Made by a program: the position numbers and the translations under genes. Positions 1 through 8,188 of a DNA stretch of 9,539 bases are shown here, one piece after another; position 1 is the first letter of the stretch; every line of letters starts with the position of its first letter. The notes beneath the pieces are model-generated. The model worked only from the letters and a program-made list of their open reading frames with translations. It did not search any database and was not told where the DNA came from. Source of the stretch: an uncultured Duganella sp. (GTDB taxonomy: Bacteria; Pseudomonadota; Gammaproteobacteria; Burkholderiales; Burkholderiaceae); contig CAMLSG010000213.1 of assembly GCA_946482635.1 (NCBI GenBank), forward strand, positions 1 to 9,539. The letters run 5' to 3'.

Positions 1-6
1 TTAAAT

Positions 7-44
7 GATCTAGAACTTTGTGTCTAGAACTTTTTGTCTAGATC
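7..44. repeat. Tandem 14-bp repeat carrying three TCTAGA palindromes
   Basis: Two full copies of a 14-bp unit (TCTAGAACTTTGTG at 9-22 and TCTAGAACTTTTTG at 23-36) are followed by a partial third copy beginning TCTAGATC at 37. The block is bounded by an 8-bp inverted repeat, GATCTAGA (7-14) and TCTAGATC (37-44). It is AT-rich in an otherwise GC-rich region, and CTAG is a generally rare tetranucleotide in proteobacterial genomes, yet it occurs three times in 31 bp. The spacing of palindromes could reflect a protein-binding array for a gene beyond the left edge, but nothing in the window proves this. Confidence 0.7.
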
Positions 45-138
45 AGGATGCAAGTACTCTGGAGCCAATGTAGCCGCGCGCCGCCAGGGCGGCATGCGAA
101 GTGCGACAGAATGCAGATTTGTTGTTCCAGGATGCTTA

Positions 139-246
139 AAACCGGTAAACCCGGGTCAGACCCAAGGGTCTGACCCAACCGGCCGAAGCCACGGACTGTC
201 GAACTGACAGGGTCTGACCCTTGGGTCAGACCCAGTTTACCGGTTT
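139..246. repeat. Composite long inverted repeat with four GGGTC-N-GACCC units (REP/BIME-like)
   Basis: The outer arms AAACCGGTAAAC (139-150) and GTTTACCGGTTT (235-246) are perfectly complementary over 12 bp. Inside them lie GGGTCAGACCC (153-163), AA, GGGTCTGACCC (166-176) on the left and GGGTCTGACCC (210-220), TT, GGGTCAGACCC (223-233) on the right. These pair across the element with only the central base of each 11-mer unpaired, and each 11-mer is also a palindrome by itself. The loop (177-209) holds a smaller 5-bp dyad, CTGTC (196-200) and GACAG (206-210). As RNA or single-stranded DNA it would form a large cruciform. The arrangement resembles REP/BIME-type intergenic elements mobilised by REP-associated tyrosine transposases; no transposase is present here. 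It lies directly after frmA and may also end its transcript. Confidence 0.8.
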
Positions 247-1351
247 AGTAGACGACCACGGAGCGGATCGATTCGCCGCGTTCCATCAGGTCGAAGCCTT
301 CGTTGATGCGTTCCAGCGGGAGGGTGTGGGTGATCAGCTCATCGATTTTGAGCTTGCCTTCCATATACCAGTCGACGATCTTCGGCACGTCAGTACGGCC
401 GCGCGCACCGCCGAAGGCAGAGCCCAGCCAGTGGCGGCCGGTCACCAGCTGGAACGGACGGGTCGAAATCTCCTGCCCTGCCGCCGCCACGCCGATCACG
501 ATCGACTTGCCCCAGCCTTTGTGGCAGCACTCGAGCGCCTGGCGCATCAGCTGCGTGTTGCCGACGCATTCGAAGCTGTAGTCGGCGCCGCCATCGGTCA
601 GCTGCACGATGGCGTCCACCACGTTCTCCACATCGCGCGGATTGATGAAGTGGGTCATGCCGAACTGGCGCGCCATCGCTTCGCGCGCCGGGTTGATGTC
701 GATGCCGATGATCTTGTCGGCGCCCACCATCTTCGCCGCCTGGATCACGTTCAGGCCGATGCCGCCCAGGCCGAACACCACGACGTTGGCGCCCGCTTCC
801 ACCTTGGCAGTAAACAGCACGGCGCCGACGCCGGTGGTCACGCCGCAACCGATGTAGCACACTTTGTCGAACGGTGCGTCCGGACGGATCTTGGCCAGCG
901 CAATCTCCGGCACCACGATGTAGTTGGAGAAGGTGGAGGTGCCCATGTAGTGGAACAGCGGCTTGCCGTCCAGCGAGAAGCGGCTGGAGCCGTCCGGCAT
1001 CAGGCCTTTGCCCTGGGTGGCGCGGATCGCCTGGCACAGGTTGGTCTTGCGCGACAGGCAGAATTTGCACTGGCGGCATTCCGGCGTGTACAGCGGGATG
1101 ACGTGGTCGTCTTTCTTGAGCGAAGTGACGCCGGGGCCCACGTCGACCACCACGCCTGCGCCTTCATGTCCCAGGATGGCCGGGAACAGCCCTTCCGGGT
1201 CGGCGCCGGACAAGGTGTAGTGGTCGGTATGGCAAATGCCGGTGGCCTTGATTTCCACCAGCACCTCGCCTGCGCGCGGGCCGTCCAGGTCCACTTCTTC
1301 AATGGTCAGCGGCGCTCCCGCCTTCCATGCAACTGCTGCTCTCGTCTTCAT
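245..1351 (-). CDS. frmA: S-(hydroxymethyl)glutathione dehydrogenase / class III alcohol dehydrogenase
   Basis: This 368-aa zinc- and NAD-dependent enzyme oxidises S-hydroxymethylglutathione, formed from formaldehyde and glutathione, to S-formylglutathione in the cytoplasm; class III ADHs can also reduce S-nitrosoglutathione. Visible zinc ligands are Cys40 (GICHTDHYT), His62 (GHEG) and Cys169 (YIGCG) for the catalytic site, and Cys92, Cys95, Cys98 and Cys106 for the structural zinc. The Rossmann nucleotide loop is GLGGIG at 194-199. Length and the C-terminal SIRSVVVY match the family, so the protein looks complete. The start is supported by GGAG 7 nt upstream. It follows the receiver-domain gene by 37 bp on the same strand and could be cotranscribed with it. 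The usual partner, S-formylglutathione hydrolase (frmB), is not in the window and may lie beyond the left edge or elsewhere. The stop codon touches the composite repeat at 139-246. The symbol adhC is equally used. Confidence 0.97.
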   Translation of the reverse strand: MKTRAAVAWKAGAPLTIEEVDLDGPRAGEVLVEIKATGICHTDHYTLSGADPEGLFPAILGHEGAGVVVDVGPGVTSLKKDDHVIPLYTPECRQCKFCLSRKTNLCQAIRATQGKGLMPDGSSRFSLDGKPLFHYMGTSTFSNYIVVPEIALAKIRPDAPFDKVCYIGCGVTTGVGAVLFTAKVEAGANVVVFGLGGIGLNVIQAAKMVGADKIIGIDINPAREAMARQFGMTHFINPRDVENVVDAIVQLTDGGADYSFECVGNTQLMRQALECCHKGWGKSIVIGVAAAGQEISTRPFQLVTGRHWLGSAFGGARGRTDVPKIVDWYMEGKLKIDELITHTLPLERINEGFDLMERGESIRSVVVY

Positions 1352-1388
1352 CCCGGTACTCCGAATGTGATAAAGACGACAGCATAGC

Positions 1389-1781
1389 CTAACTCCTCAT
1401 CGCCAGCATGGACTCAAGCCCCAGCATATGCGAAACGGTGCGCCAGAGCTGGCGCGGCGAAGTCCAGGGCTTGGGCAGGAAGGCGTGGGCCTGGTGGTGC
1501 AGCATCGGCTGGCTGGCCGAATACAGCAGCACCGGCGTGTTCTGGTCGGTCCGGCGCATGGAGCGGATCAGGGTATGGCCGTCGCCGTCCGGCAGGTCCG
1601 GATCGATCACTACCAGCGCAAACTCGCCCTGCTGCAACTGGCGCTCCGCCTGGCTGTAGCTCGACGCATGCACCACGTGGATTTCAGGCGCCAGCAAGGT
1701 GGCCAGGACCACTGCGCTGTCTTCATCGTGATCGACGTGCAGCACCCGTGGCGCCGGATGCAAATCAAATGACATGTTCAT
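1389..1781 (-). CDS. Stand-alone response regulator receiver-domain protein (CheY-like)
   Basis: This 130-aa protein consists of one receiver domain (about residues 11-120) with no output domain. The phosphorylation site is intact: acidic residues Asp17, Asp19 and Asp21 in VDHDED, the phosphoacceptor Asp60 in [12 protein letters not shown], Ser88 in LLYSAS as the Ser/Thr switch residue, and Lys104 in FLPKPW. Single-domain regulators act in phosphorelays or bind partner proteins; the cognate kinase is not in the window, so its target cannot be named. GGAG lies 9 nt upstream of the chosen ATG; a second Met at residue 3 is an alternative. It is followed 37 bp later by frmA in the same direction, and preceded across a 155-bp gap by the ANTAR regulator. 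Its pairing with frmA may mean joint transcription, but a functional link to formaldehyde is inference only. Confidence 0.88.
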   Translation of the reverse strand: MNMSFDLHPAPRVLHVDHDEDSAVVLATLLAPEIHVVHASSYSQAERQLQQGEFALVVIDPDLPDGDGHTLIRSMRRTDQNTPVLLYSASQPMLHHQAHAFLPKPWTSPRQLWRTVSHMLGLESMLAMRS

Positions 1782-1936
1782 GAAACGGTTCTCCGCACTG
1801 CAGGGGATGGTCGGCGGAGCTGGGCCGAAGGATAGTGCCGGGCCGCGAAGGAGGGGCGGCCTCTGAGGTATCTTGCGGTGGGCGAGGTGGGGCCCACCGC
1901 ATTAGTCTACTTTAAGTCGATGGATCGCGGAAAGTT
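1782..1936 (-). other. Intergenic region with two GC-rich hairpins between ANTAR regulator and receiver gene
   Basis: This gap separates the two regulator genes. A 9-bp perfect stem, GCGGTGGGC (1875-1883) with GCCCACCGC (1892-1900), encloses an 8-nt loop and begins 36 bp past the ANTAR stop codon. A second perfect 6-bp stem, GGCCGC (1841-1846) with GCGGCC (1856-1861), has a 9-nt loop. Neither is followed by a T-run on the minus strand, so they are not classical intrinsic terminators. They may slow polymerase, protect the 3' end of the thi transcript, or form part of the leader of the receiver gene. No convincing sigma-70 promoter was recognised here. Confidence 0.55.
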
Positions 1937-2566
1937 TTATTTCTTGAGACGTGAATTAAACGCAGCATGCAAGCCATTCAACATTTCTTCGGCGGCTAGT
2001 AATTGATCGGCCACTTCGTTGATCTTGCGGCGGCTGGAACGGGCGTGGTCGCGCAGTACTTCGAAAGCCGTGTTGCGGTCGGTCTGGTACTTGCACATCA
2101 ACAGTCCCACCGCCAGGCTGGTTTCGCGCCCGGCCGCCAAGGCGGCGTTGAGGTTGATCTCGGTGCGGCGCAACTGGCGGATTTCATCGGCGCGCGCCAG
2201 GCCGGCTTCGAAGGCCGGCATCAGGTGGTGCTCGTCGACCGGCTTCACCACGAAGCCCACCGCGCCATAGGCGGCAGCCTGCTTGCCGGCGTCGGCATCG
2301 CCGCGGCCGGAGAGGAACATGAAAGGCACCGTGGTATTGCGGTTCAACTGCTTGGCCAGCTCGAGGCCCGACATGCCGGGCATGTGGATGTCGAGCAGGG
2401 CCAGGTCGGGTTCGCGCTCGGCGATCAGGGCCAGGGCCTGGTCCGACGAATGCGCCAGCATAGTGTCGTAGCCGGCACGGGCTAGCAATTCGCCCAGGAA
2501 CTCGGTCAGGATCTTGTCATCGTCGACGATCAGGATCAGGCGCTTTGGCGGAGTCTGGGCGTTCAT
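1937..2566 (-). CDS. Response regulator with ANTAR RNA-binding output domain
   Basis: This 209-aa cytoplasmic protein has an N-terminal receiver domain (about 9-122) and a C-terminal ANTAR domain (about 135-195). Receiver residues are complete: Asp15 and Asp16 (IVDDD), phosphoacceptor Asp59 (LALLDIHMPGMSG), Ser86 (FLSG) and Lys108 (VVKPV). The ANTAR part shows the typical three-helix pattern with AVGLLM at 152-157, NTAFEVLRDHA at 165-175, and a basic run before KINEVADQLL. ANTAR proteins bind paired hexaloop hairpins in nascent RNA and prevent termination; related examples are AmiR, NasR and EutV. The gene starts 16 bp after the thiE stop with a weak AAGGT ribosome site, so it is probably the last gene of the thi transcript. 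No sensor kinase is visible. RNA targets are unknown; a role in thiamine gene expression is only suggested by position. Confidence 0.92.
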   Translation of the reverse strand: MNAQTPPKRLILIVDDDKILTEFLGELLARAGYDTMLAHSSDQALALIAEREPDLALLDIHMPGMSGLELAKQLNRNTTVPFMFLSGRGDADAGKQAAAYGAVGFVVKPVDEHHLMPAFEAGLARADEIRQLRRTEINLNAALAAGRETSLAVGLLMCKYQTDRNTAFEVLRDHARSSRRKINEVADQLLAAEEMLNGLHAAFNSRLKK

Positions 2567-2582
2567 CGCGTCAACCTTATGG

Positions 2583-3203
2583 TTATGCTAATGGGGAAAT
2601 TATAGACTGAAATTCCCGCACTGCCGCCGTTACATCTTCGGCCAGGTAGACACTGGTGATGGCCGCTACAAGTTGCGCTCCCTCCGCCACCAGCGGCGCC
2701 GCGTTGTGCGGGGTCATGCCGCCGATGACGCACAGCGGCACGCTGATCACCTCGCGCGCATGGCGCAGGATGGACGGCTGGGTGGTGACGGCATACTGCT
2801 TCACCTTGGATGGATAAAAGCCGCCGAACGCCACGTAGCTGGCGCCGGCCGCCTGCGCTGCCTGGGCGCGCGCCAGCTCGCCGTAGCAGGAAGCGCCAAT
2901 CAGCTTGTTGGGACCGAGCGAAGCGCGTACTTCGGCCAGCGGCGCGTCGGTGCCGCCGAGGTGCACGCCATCGGCGCCCAGTTCGCGGCACAGCGCAACG
3001 TGGTCGTTGACCAGGAAAGGCACGCTGTACTTGTGGCACAGCTCGCGCAGCGCCCCGCCCTGCTCGCGCCGCAGCGCGGGACTGGCGTCCTTGTGGCGGT
3101 ACTGCAGCAGCGCGACGCCGGCCTTGAGGGCCTGCTCGGTCACCGCCAGCAGTTTTTCGGTGTCATCCCAGTTCGGGGTGACCAGGTAAAGTCCTTGCAT
3201 CAT
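2583..3203 (-). CDS. thiE: Thiamine-phosphate synthase
   Basis: ThiE is a cytoplasmic TIM-barrel enzyme that joins HMP-PP and thiazole phosphate to give thiamine phosphate and pyrophosphate. Conserved elements are visible: LLQYRHKD at 32-39 (pyrophosphate contacts), ND at 66-67, ADGVHLGG at 77-84, IGASCY at 102-107, the VAFGGFYPSKVK loop at 124-135, and VIGGM at 159-163. The length of 206 aa is normal. Two adjacent ATGs occur; AGGAG lies only 2 nt from the first but 5 nt from the second (3200), so translation may begin at the second Met, giving MQGLYLVTP. The thiD stop is 6 bp upstream, so thiE sits within the thi operon and is followed by the ANTAR gene. Feedback from TPP should reach it through the thiC leader riboswitch only as far as the polycistronic message is affected. 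Confidence 0.96.
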   Translation of the reverse strand: MMQGLYLVTPNWDDTEKLLAVTEQALKAGVALLQYRHKDASPALRREQGGALRELCHKYSVPFLVNDHVALCRELGADGVHLGGTDAPLAEVRASLGPNKLIGASCYGELARAQAAQAAGASYVAFGGFYPSKVKQYAVTTQPSILRHAREVISVPLCVIGGMTPHNAAPLVAEGAQLVAAITSVYLAEDVTAAVREFQSIISPLA

Positions 3204-3209
3204 TTCTCC

Positions 3210-4295
3210 TTATCGCTGCGGGATGCGCTGGCCGGGGGCAATCGCGTATGACGCGGCCAGTGCGCGCTGGGTATAGCCCTGCGCCTTGGTCAATGCCTGC
3301 GCCATCGTATTGCCCAGCGCCAGCAGGGCTGCCGTGGCCGCGGCCAGCGTGCATCCGCTGCCGTGGAAGCCGCCCGGCAGGCGCGGCCAGCTCCAGTTCT
3401 GCTGGCGGTCGGGACCCAGCCAGCGGTTGATCACCACGTCGCTGCCTTCGTCGTGGCCACCGGTAACCAGCACGTGCGTGCAGCCGAGGGCTCGCAGCGC
3501 GCGCGCATGGGCCAGCGCATCGCCATGGGCGGTGCCGTGCCATACGGGCGGCACGCCGGGCGTTGCCAGCGCCACCATCGGCGCCGCAACGGCAAGCGCC
3601 GTCTCGCTCGTCATGCGCGCACGCGCCACGCTGGACAACCCGCCGGTCGCGTGGCCGCCATTCGTGCCATCCAGCACGGCATCCGCGGTGACGCCTTCGG
3701 CGGCAGCCGCCACGGAACGTGCCTTCGCGCCAGCACCGGAAGCTGCGTTTGCTGCCGCGCCCACGCGCACCGGCGCCCGATAACGCGCCGCGTTGCCGGC
3801 CAGCGCTGCCGCTTCCGGACCGTTGGGCGTGATCAGCGTGGCCAGCGGCAGCAAGGGCGCCAGCGCCTGCACCGCATCGTCGCGGCCCAGCGCATCGCCG
3901 TGGCCGCTGCGCAGCACCGGGTCCAGCACCACCGGCGGATCGCTGTACAGCCGCTGTGCCCAGCCCGGCGCCGCACCGGCTGCAGCGCGATGCGTGGCGC
4001 GCAATTCGCCGATCAGCGTCGCGATGGCCTGCGCGTTTTCCGCGCTGCCCGGAATGCCGATCTTGACCGCAGCCACCGGCACTTGCGCCAGCAGCGCGCG
4101 CGCCTGCTGCAGCACGACATCCGCAGCCACCGGCATCACTGCATGTACGCGGTTATTGTCCTGCACCGTGATGGCGGTCAGCACCGGCAGCGCGTGCGCC
4201 CCCATCGCCGTGATGGCCTGGATATCGGCCGCCATGCCGGCGCCGCCCGAAGGATCGGCGCCGGAGAACACCAGCACGCAAGGCCGGTCGCTCAT
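3210..4295 (-). CDS. thiD: Hydroxymethylpyrimidine/phosphomethylpyrimidine kinase with Ala-rich insertion
   Basis: ThiD phosphorylates HMP and HMP-P to HMP-PP, the pyrimidine donor for ThiE. The ribokinase-like fold is recognisable from [17 protein letters not shown] at 10-26, the TAITVQD segment at 40-46, [15 protein letters not shown] at 122-136, [10 protein letters not shown] at 156-165, [15 protein letters not shown] at 274-288, and the anion-hole motif GSGCTLAAA at 312-320 with Cys315. At 361 aa it is about 90 residues longer than typical ThiD. The excess lies mainly between residues 168 and 255, an Ala/Gly-rich stretch inserted after [12 protein letters not shown]. The frame is open and both flanking motifs are intact, so this looks like an in-frame insertion rather than a frameshift. 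The start overlaps the thiG stop by ATGA and has GGGGAGG 5 nt upstream. No fused ThiE domain is present. Confidence 0.94.
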   Translation of the reverse strand: MSDRPCVLVFSGADPSGGAGMAADIQAITAMGAHALPVLTAITVQDNNRVHAVMPVAADVVLQQARALLAQVPVAAVKIGIPGSAENAQAIATLIGELRATHRAAAGAAPGWAQRLYSDPPVVLDPVLRSGHGDALGRDDAVQALAPLLPLATLITPNGPEAAALAGNAARYRAPVRVGAAANAASGAGAKARSVAAAAEGVTADAVLDGTNGGHATGGLSSVARARMTSETALAVAAPMVALATPGVPPVWHGTAHGDALAHARALRALGCTHVLVTGGHDEGSDVVINRWLGPDRQQNWSWPRLPGGFHGSGCTLAAATAALLALGNTMAQALTKAQGYTQRALAASYAIAPGQRIPQR

Positions 4296-5074
4296 GCCAG
4301 CCTCCCCGCCATCGGCGAAGACGGCGAGGCGGCAAAACGGCGCGGCATGCGGCCGGCCAGGAAGGCTTCACGGCCGGCCTGCACGCCCAGCTTCATGGCG
4401 CGCGCCATGCGCACCGGGTCGCCGGCAGCAGCGATGGCTGTGTTCATCAGCACACCATCGCAACCGAGCTCCATGGCAATCGCCGCATCGGACGCGGTGC
4501 CGACGCCGGCATCGACCAGCACCGGCACGTTGGATTGCTCGATGATCAGCGACAGGTTCCACGGATTGAGGATGCCCATGCCGGATCCGATCAGCGACGC
4601 CAGCGGCATCACCGCGCAGCAGCCGATGTCTTCCAGCATGCGCGCCTGGATCGGATCGTCGCTGCAGTAGACCATGACGTCGAAGCCATCCTTCACCAGT
4701 TCGCGCGCCGCGACCAGGGTTTCCGGCATATTGGGGAACAGGGTCTTTTCGTCGCCCAGCACCTCCAGCTTGACCAGCTTGTGGCCGTTCAGCAGTTCGC
4801 GCGCCATCTGCAGCGTGTACACCGCGTCCTTTGCCGTGTAGCAGCCGGCGGTATTGGGCAGGATGGTGAATTCGTGCGGCGGCACATAGTCCAGCAGGCT
4901 TGGTGCGTGCGGATCCTGGCCGATGTTGACGCGGCGGATCGCCACCGTGATGATTTCCGCGCCCGCCGCCAGCGTGGCTTCGCGGGTTTGCGGCAGGTCC
5001 TTGTACTTGCCGCTGCCGACCAGCAGGCGCGAGTTGTATTCCTTGCCTGCGATGATCAATGGTTTGTCTTGCAT
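4292..5074 (-). CDS. thiG: Thiazole synthase
   Basis: ThiG condenses 1-deoxy-D-xylulose 5-phosphate, dehydroglycine and the sulfur carried by ThiS thiocarboxylate to make thiazole phosphate. The (beta/alpha)8 barrel is evident from [14 protein letters not shown] at 17-30, [11 protein letters not shown] at 71-81, the Schiff-base lysine Lys102 within [18 protein letters not shown] at 163-171, and [16 protein letters not shown] at 183-198. At 260 aa the length is normal; the last 15 residues (about 246-260) are low-complexity and probably variable. The start is preceded by GGGGAGA with suitable spacing and lies 17 bp after thiS; the end overlaps thiD by ATGA. Adjacent thiS supplies its partner protein. 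The dehydroglycine source (ThiO or ThiH) is not encoded in this window. Confidence 0.97.
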   Translation of the reverse strand: MQDKPLIIAGKEYNSRLLVGSGKYKDLPQTREATLAAGAEIITVAIRRVNIGQDPHAPSLLDYVPPHEFTILPNTAGCYTAKDAVYTLQMARELLNGHKLVKLEVLGDEKTLFPNMPETLVAARELVKDGFDVMVYCSDDPIQARMLEDIGCCAVMPLASLIGSGMGILNPWNLSLIIEQSNVPVLVDAGVGTASDAAIAMELGCDGVLMNTAIAAAGDPVRMARAMKLGVQAGREAFLAGRMPRRFAASPSSPMAGRLA

Positions 5075-5091
5075 TTGCAGTCTCCCCTGTT

Positions 5092-7335
<2,244 letters not shown>

Positions 7336-7358
7336 GTGCCACCTTTCGGCAGCGAGCG

Positions 7359-7374
7359 GATTATATCTATAATC
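7359..7374. promoter_or_regulatory. Palindromic divergent promoter core (thiC and 205-aa gene)
   Basis: GATTATATCTATAATC is a perfect inverted repeat with a 2-bp centre. Its right half contains TATAAT (7368-7373) as a -10 box for the plus-strand gene at 7398, and its left half reads TATAAT on the minus strand (7365-7360) as a -10 box for thiC. Predicted starts are about 7380 (plus; short leader) and about 7353 (minus; about 18 nt before the riboswitch). The -35 matches are weak on both sides (TTTTAA at 7388-7383 for minus; TTCGGC at 7345-7350 for plus). The two promoters would physically exclude each other. Confidence 0.6.
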
Positions 7375-7397
7375 GTTGCGCATTAAAAGGAGACCGG

Positions 7398-8015
7398 ATG
7401 CGATATGTAGTATTCCTGGCAGCGATGGCTGCGCAGGGCGCCATGGCGGCGCCAGGCGCCGACGCGCGCGCCCCGACGCTGGCAGAGCAACGCTCGTTCG
7501 AACAATTCATGCAGCGCAGCGCACCGGGCATGCCGCCCCCGCCGCTGCGTGTTGAGCGCGGCCGCGATGGGAAGAAATGGATTGTCAGCGCTACCAGCGA
7601 TGCGCCGCCGGTGCGCCTGGTGCTGCCGCTGTGCCGCCTCACCCGCACCCGCTACGCGCAGCAGGCCGACGACAGCTGGCAGGCCCAGAGCAGCCAGCAT
7701 GTCTGGGTCCACCACACCACCAGCTGCGGCACGCCGCCGCCCACGATGGTCGAACTGCGTGCGCCGCTGGCCGAGATCGACATGCTGCGCCTGATCCAGG
7801 TCCAGGGTGAACTGCTGCAGCGCGCTCGCCTGCTCATGGCCGGCAACACCAGTTGCGCCCCGACGCGCTCGCGCAATTTCCAGTTGCGCGCGCTGGGCCG
7901 CAGCGCCGACGGCATGTTCTTGCTGGGCTATGAAAGCGACATCGGCAGCCAGGTCGACATCACGGTACGGCCCTCTCGCGCCGAGCTCACCGCATGGAAC
8001 GTCAACTGCCGGTGA
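7398..8015 (+). CDS. Secreted protein of unknown function with four cysteines
   Basis: I do not recognise the family of this 205-aa protein. Residues 1-18 look like a Sec signal peptide: MRYVVFLAAMAAQGAMA, hydrophobic, with a plausible AMA cleavage site, so the mature protein is probably periplasmic. It has four cysteines (79, 110, 153 and 204), an even number after signal removal, consistent with two disulfides. There is a short proline run (PPPP near 46-49), no further membrane segment, and no obvious catalytic motif. The ATG has AAGGAG (7387-7392) 5 nt upstream and a consensus -10 at 7368-7373. It is divergent from thiC and shares the promoter region with it; the next gene downstream, the lipoprotein, is 173 bp away, with a candidate terminator in between. 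A function in thiamine metabolism is not supported by the sequence itself. Confidence 0.8.
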   Translation: MRYVVFLAAMAAQGAMAAPGADARAPTLAEQRSFEQFMQRSAPGMPPPPLRVERGRDGKKWIVSATSDAPPVRLVLPLCRLTRTRYAQQADDSWQAQSSQHVWVHHTTSCGTPPPTMVELRAPLAEIDMLRLIQVQGELLQRARLLMAGNTSCAPTRSRNFQLRALGRSADGMFLLGYESDIGSQVDITVRPSRAELTAWNVNCR

Positions 8016-8037
8016 ACGTGAATAGCGAAAATGAAGC

Positions 8038-8053
8038 GTTGCCAATCGGCAAC
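8038..8053. repeat. Short hairpin downstream of the 205-aa gene
   Basis: GTTGCC (8038-8043) and GGCAAC (8048-8053) form a perfect 6-bp stem around AATC, 22 bp after the stop codon. It is followed by AAAACC rather than a T-run on the plus strand, so it is not a classical terminator. It may stabilise the 3' end of the messenger. Confidence 0.45.
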
Positions 8054-8105
8054 AAAACCTCCGCCTGCTGAGTGGCTTCTTATCTGCAAGTGTAACAATT
8101 CGTTA

Positions 8106-8134
8106 CTATGTGCGTAATCGCACATAGCGTTTTT
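8106..8134 (+). terminator. Candidate intrinsic terminator or operator palindrome before the lipoprotein gene
   Basis: CTATGTGCG (8106-8114) and CGCACATAG (8119-8127) form a perfect 9-bp stem around TAAT, followed by CG and five T residues (8130-8134). This fits an intrinsic terminator for the gene ending at 8015, though it lies about 90 bp after that stop and the T-run is short. A second overlapping dyad, GTAAC (8092-8096) with GTTAC (8102-8106), precedes it, so the pair of palindromes could instead be a regulatory binding site for the lipoprotein gene, which begins 55 bp downstream. Confidence 0.5.
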
Positions 8135-8146
8135 CCTCTCGATTCC

Positions 8147-8152
8147 GATAAT
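8147..8152 (+). promoter_or_regulatory. Weak -10-like box for the lipoprotein gene
   Basis: GATAAT matches the sigma-70 -10 consensus at five of six positions and lies 37 bp before the proposed ATG. A good -35 box at the proper spacing was not found. An alternative start region is the sigma-54-like TGGC/TGCA pair at 8073-8088. Either assignment is tentative. Confidence 0.3.
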
Positions 8153-8188
8153 GGAAGAGCACCAATAACTACTACGAGAGGCAACACC

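Noticed and set aside
80..93. GCCGCC/GGCGGC hairpin as a terminator for frmA
   Set aside because: It lies over 150 bp past the frmA stop, beyond the larger repeat, and has no T-run.
1..138. Possible fragment of a gene at the left edge
   Set aside because: All short frames here are broken or of implausible composition; none shows a recognisable protein end.
221..1387. Plus-strand open frame of 388 codons
   Set aside because: Antisense of frmA, whose zinc ligands and Rossmann motif prove the minus-strand reading.
3363..4670. Plus-strand open frame of 435 codons
   Set aside because: Antisense of thiD and part of thiG, both clearly real; the product is Arg/His-rich and resembles no protein.
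8108..8188. 27-residue N-terminal extension of the lipoprotein
   Set aside because: It would place residues before the lipoprotein signal and runs through the 8106-8127 palindrome; no ribosome site precedes it.
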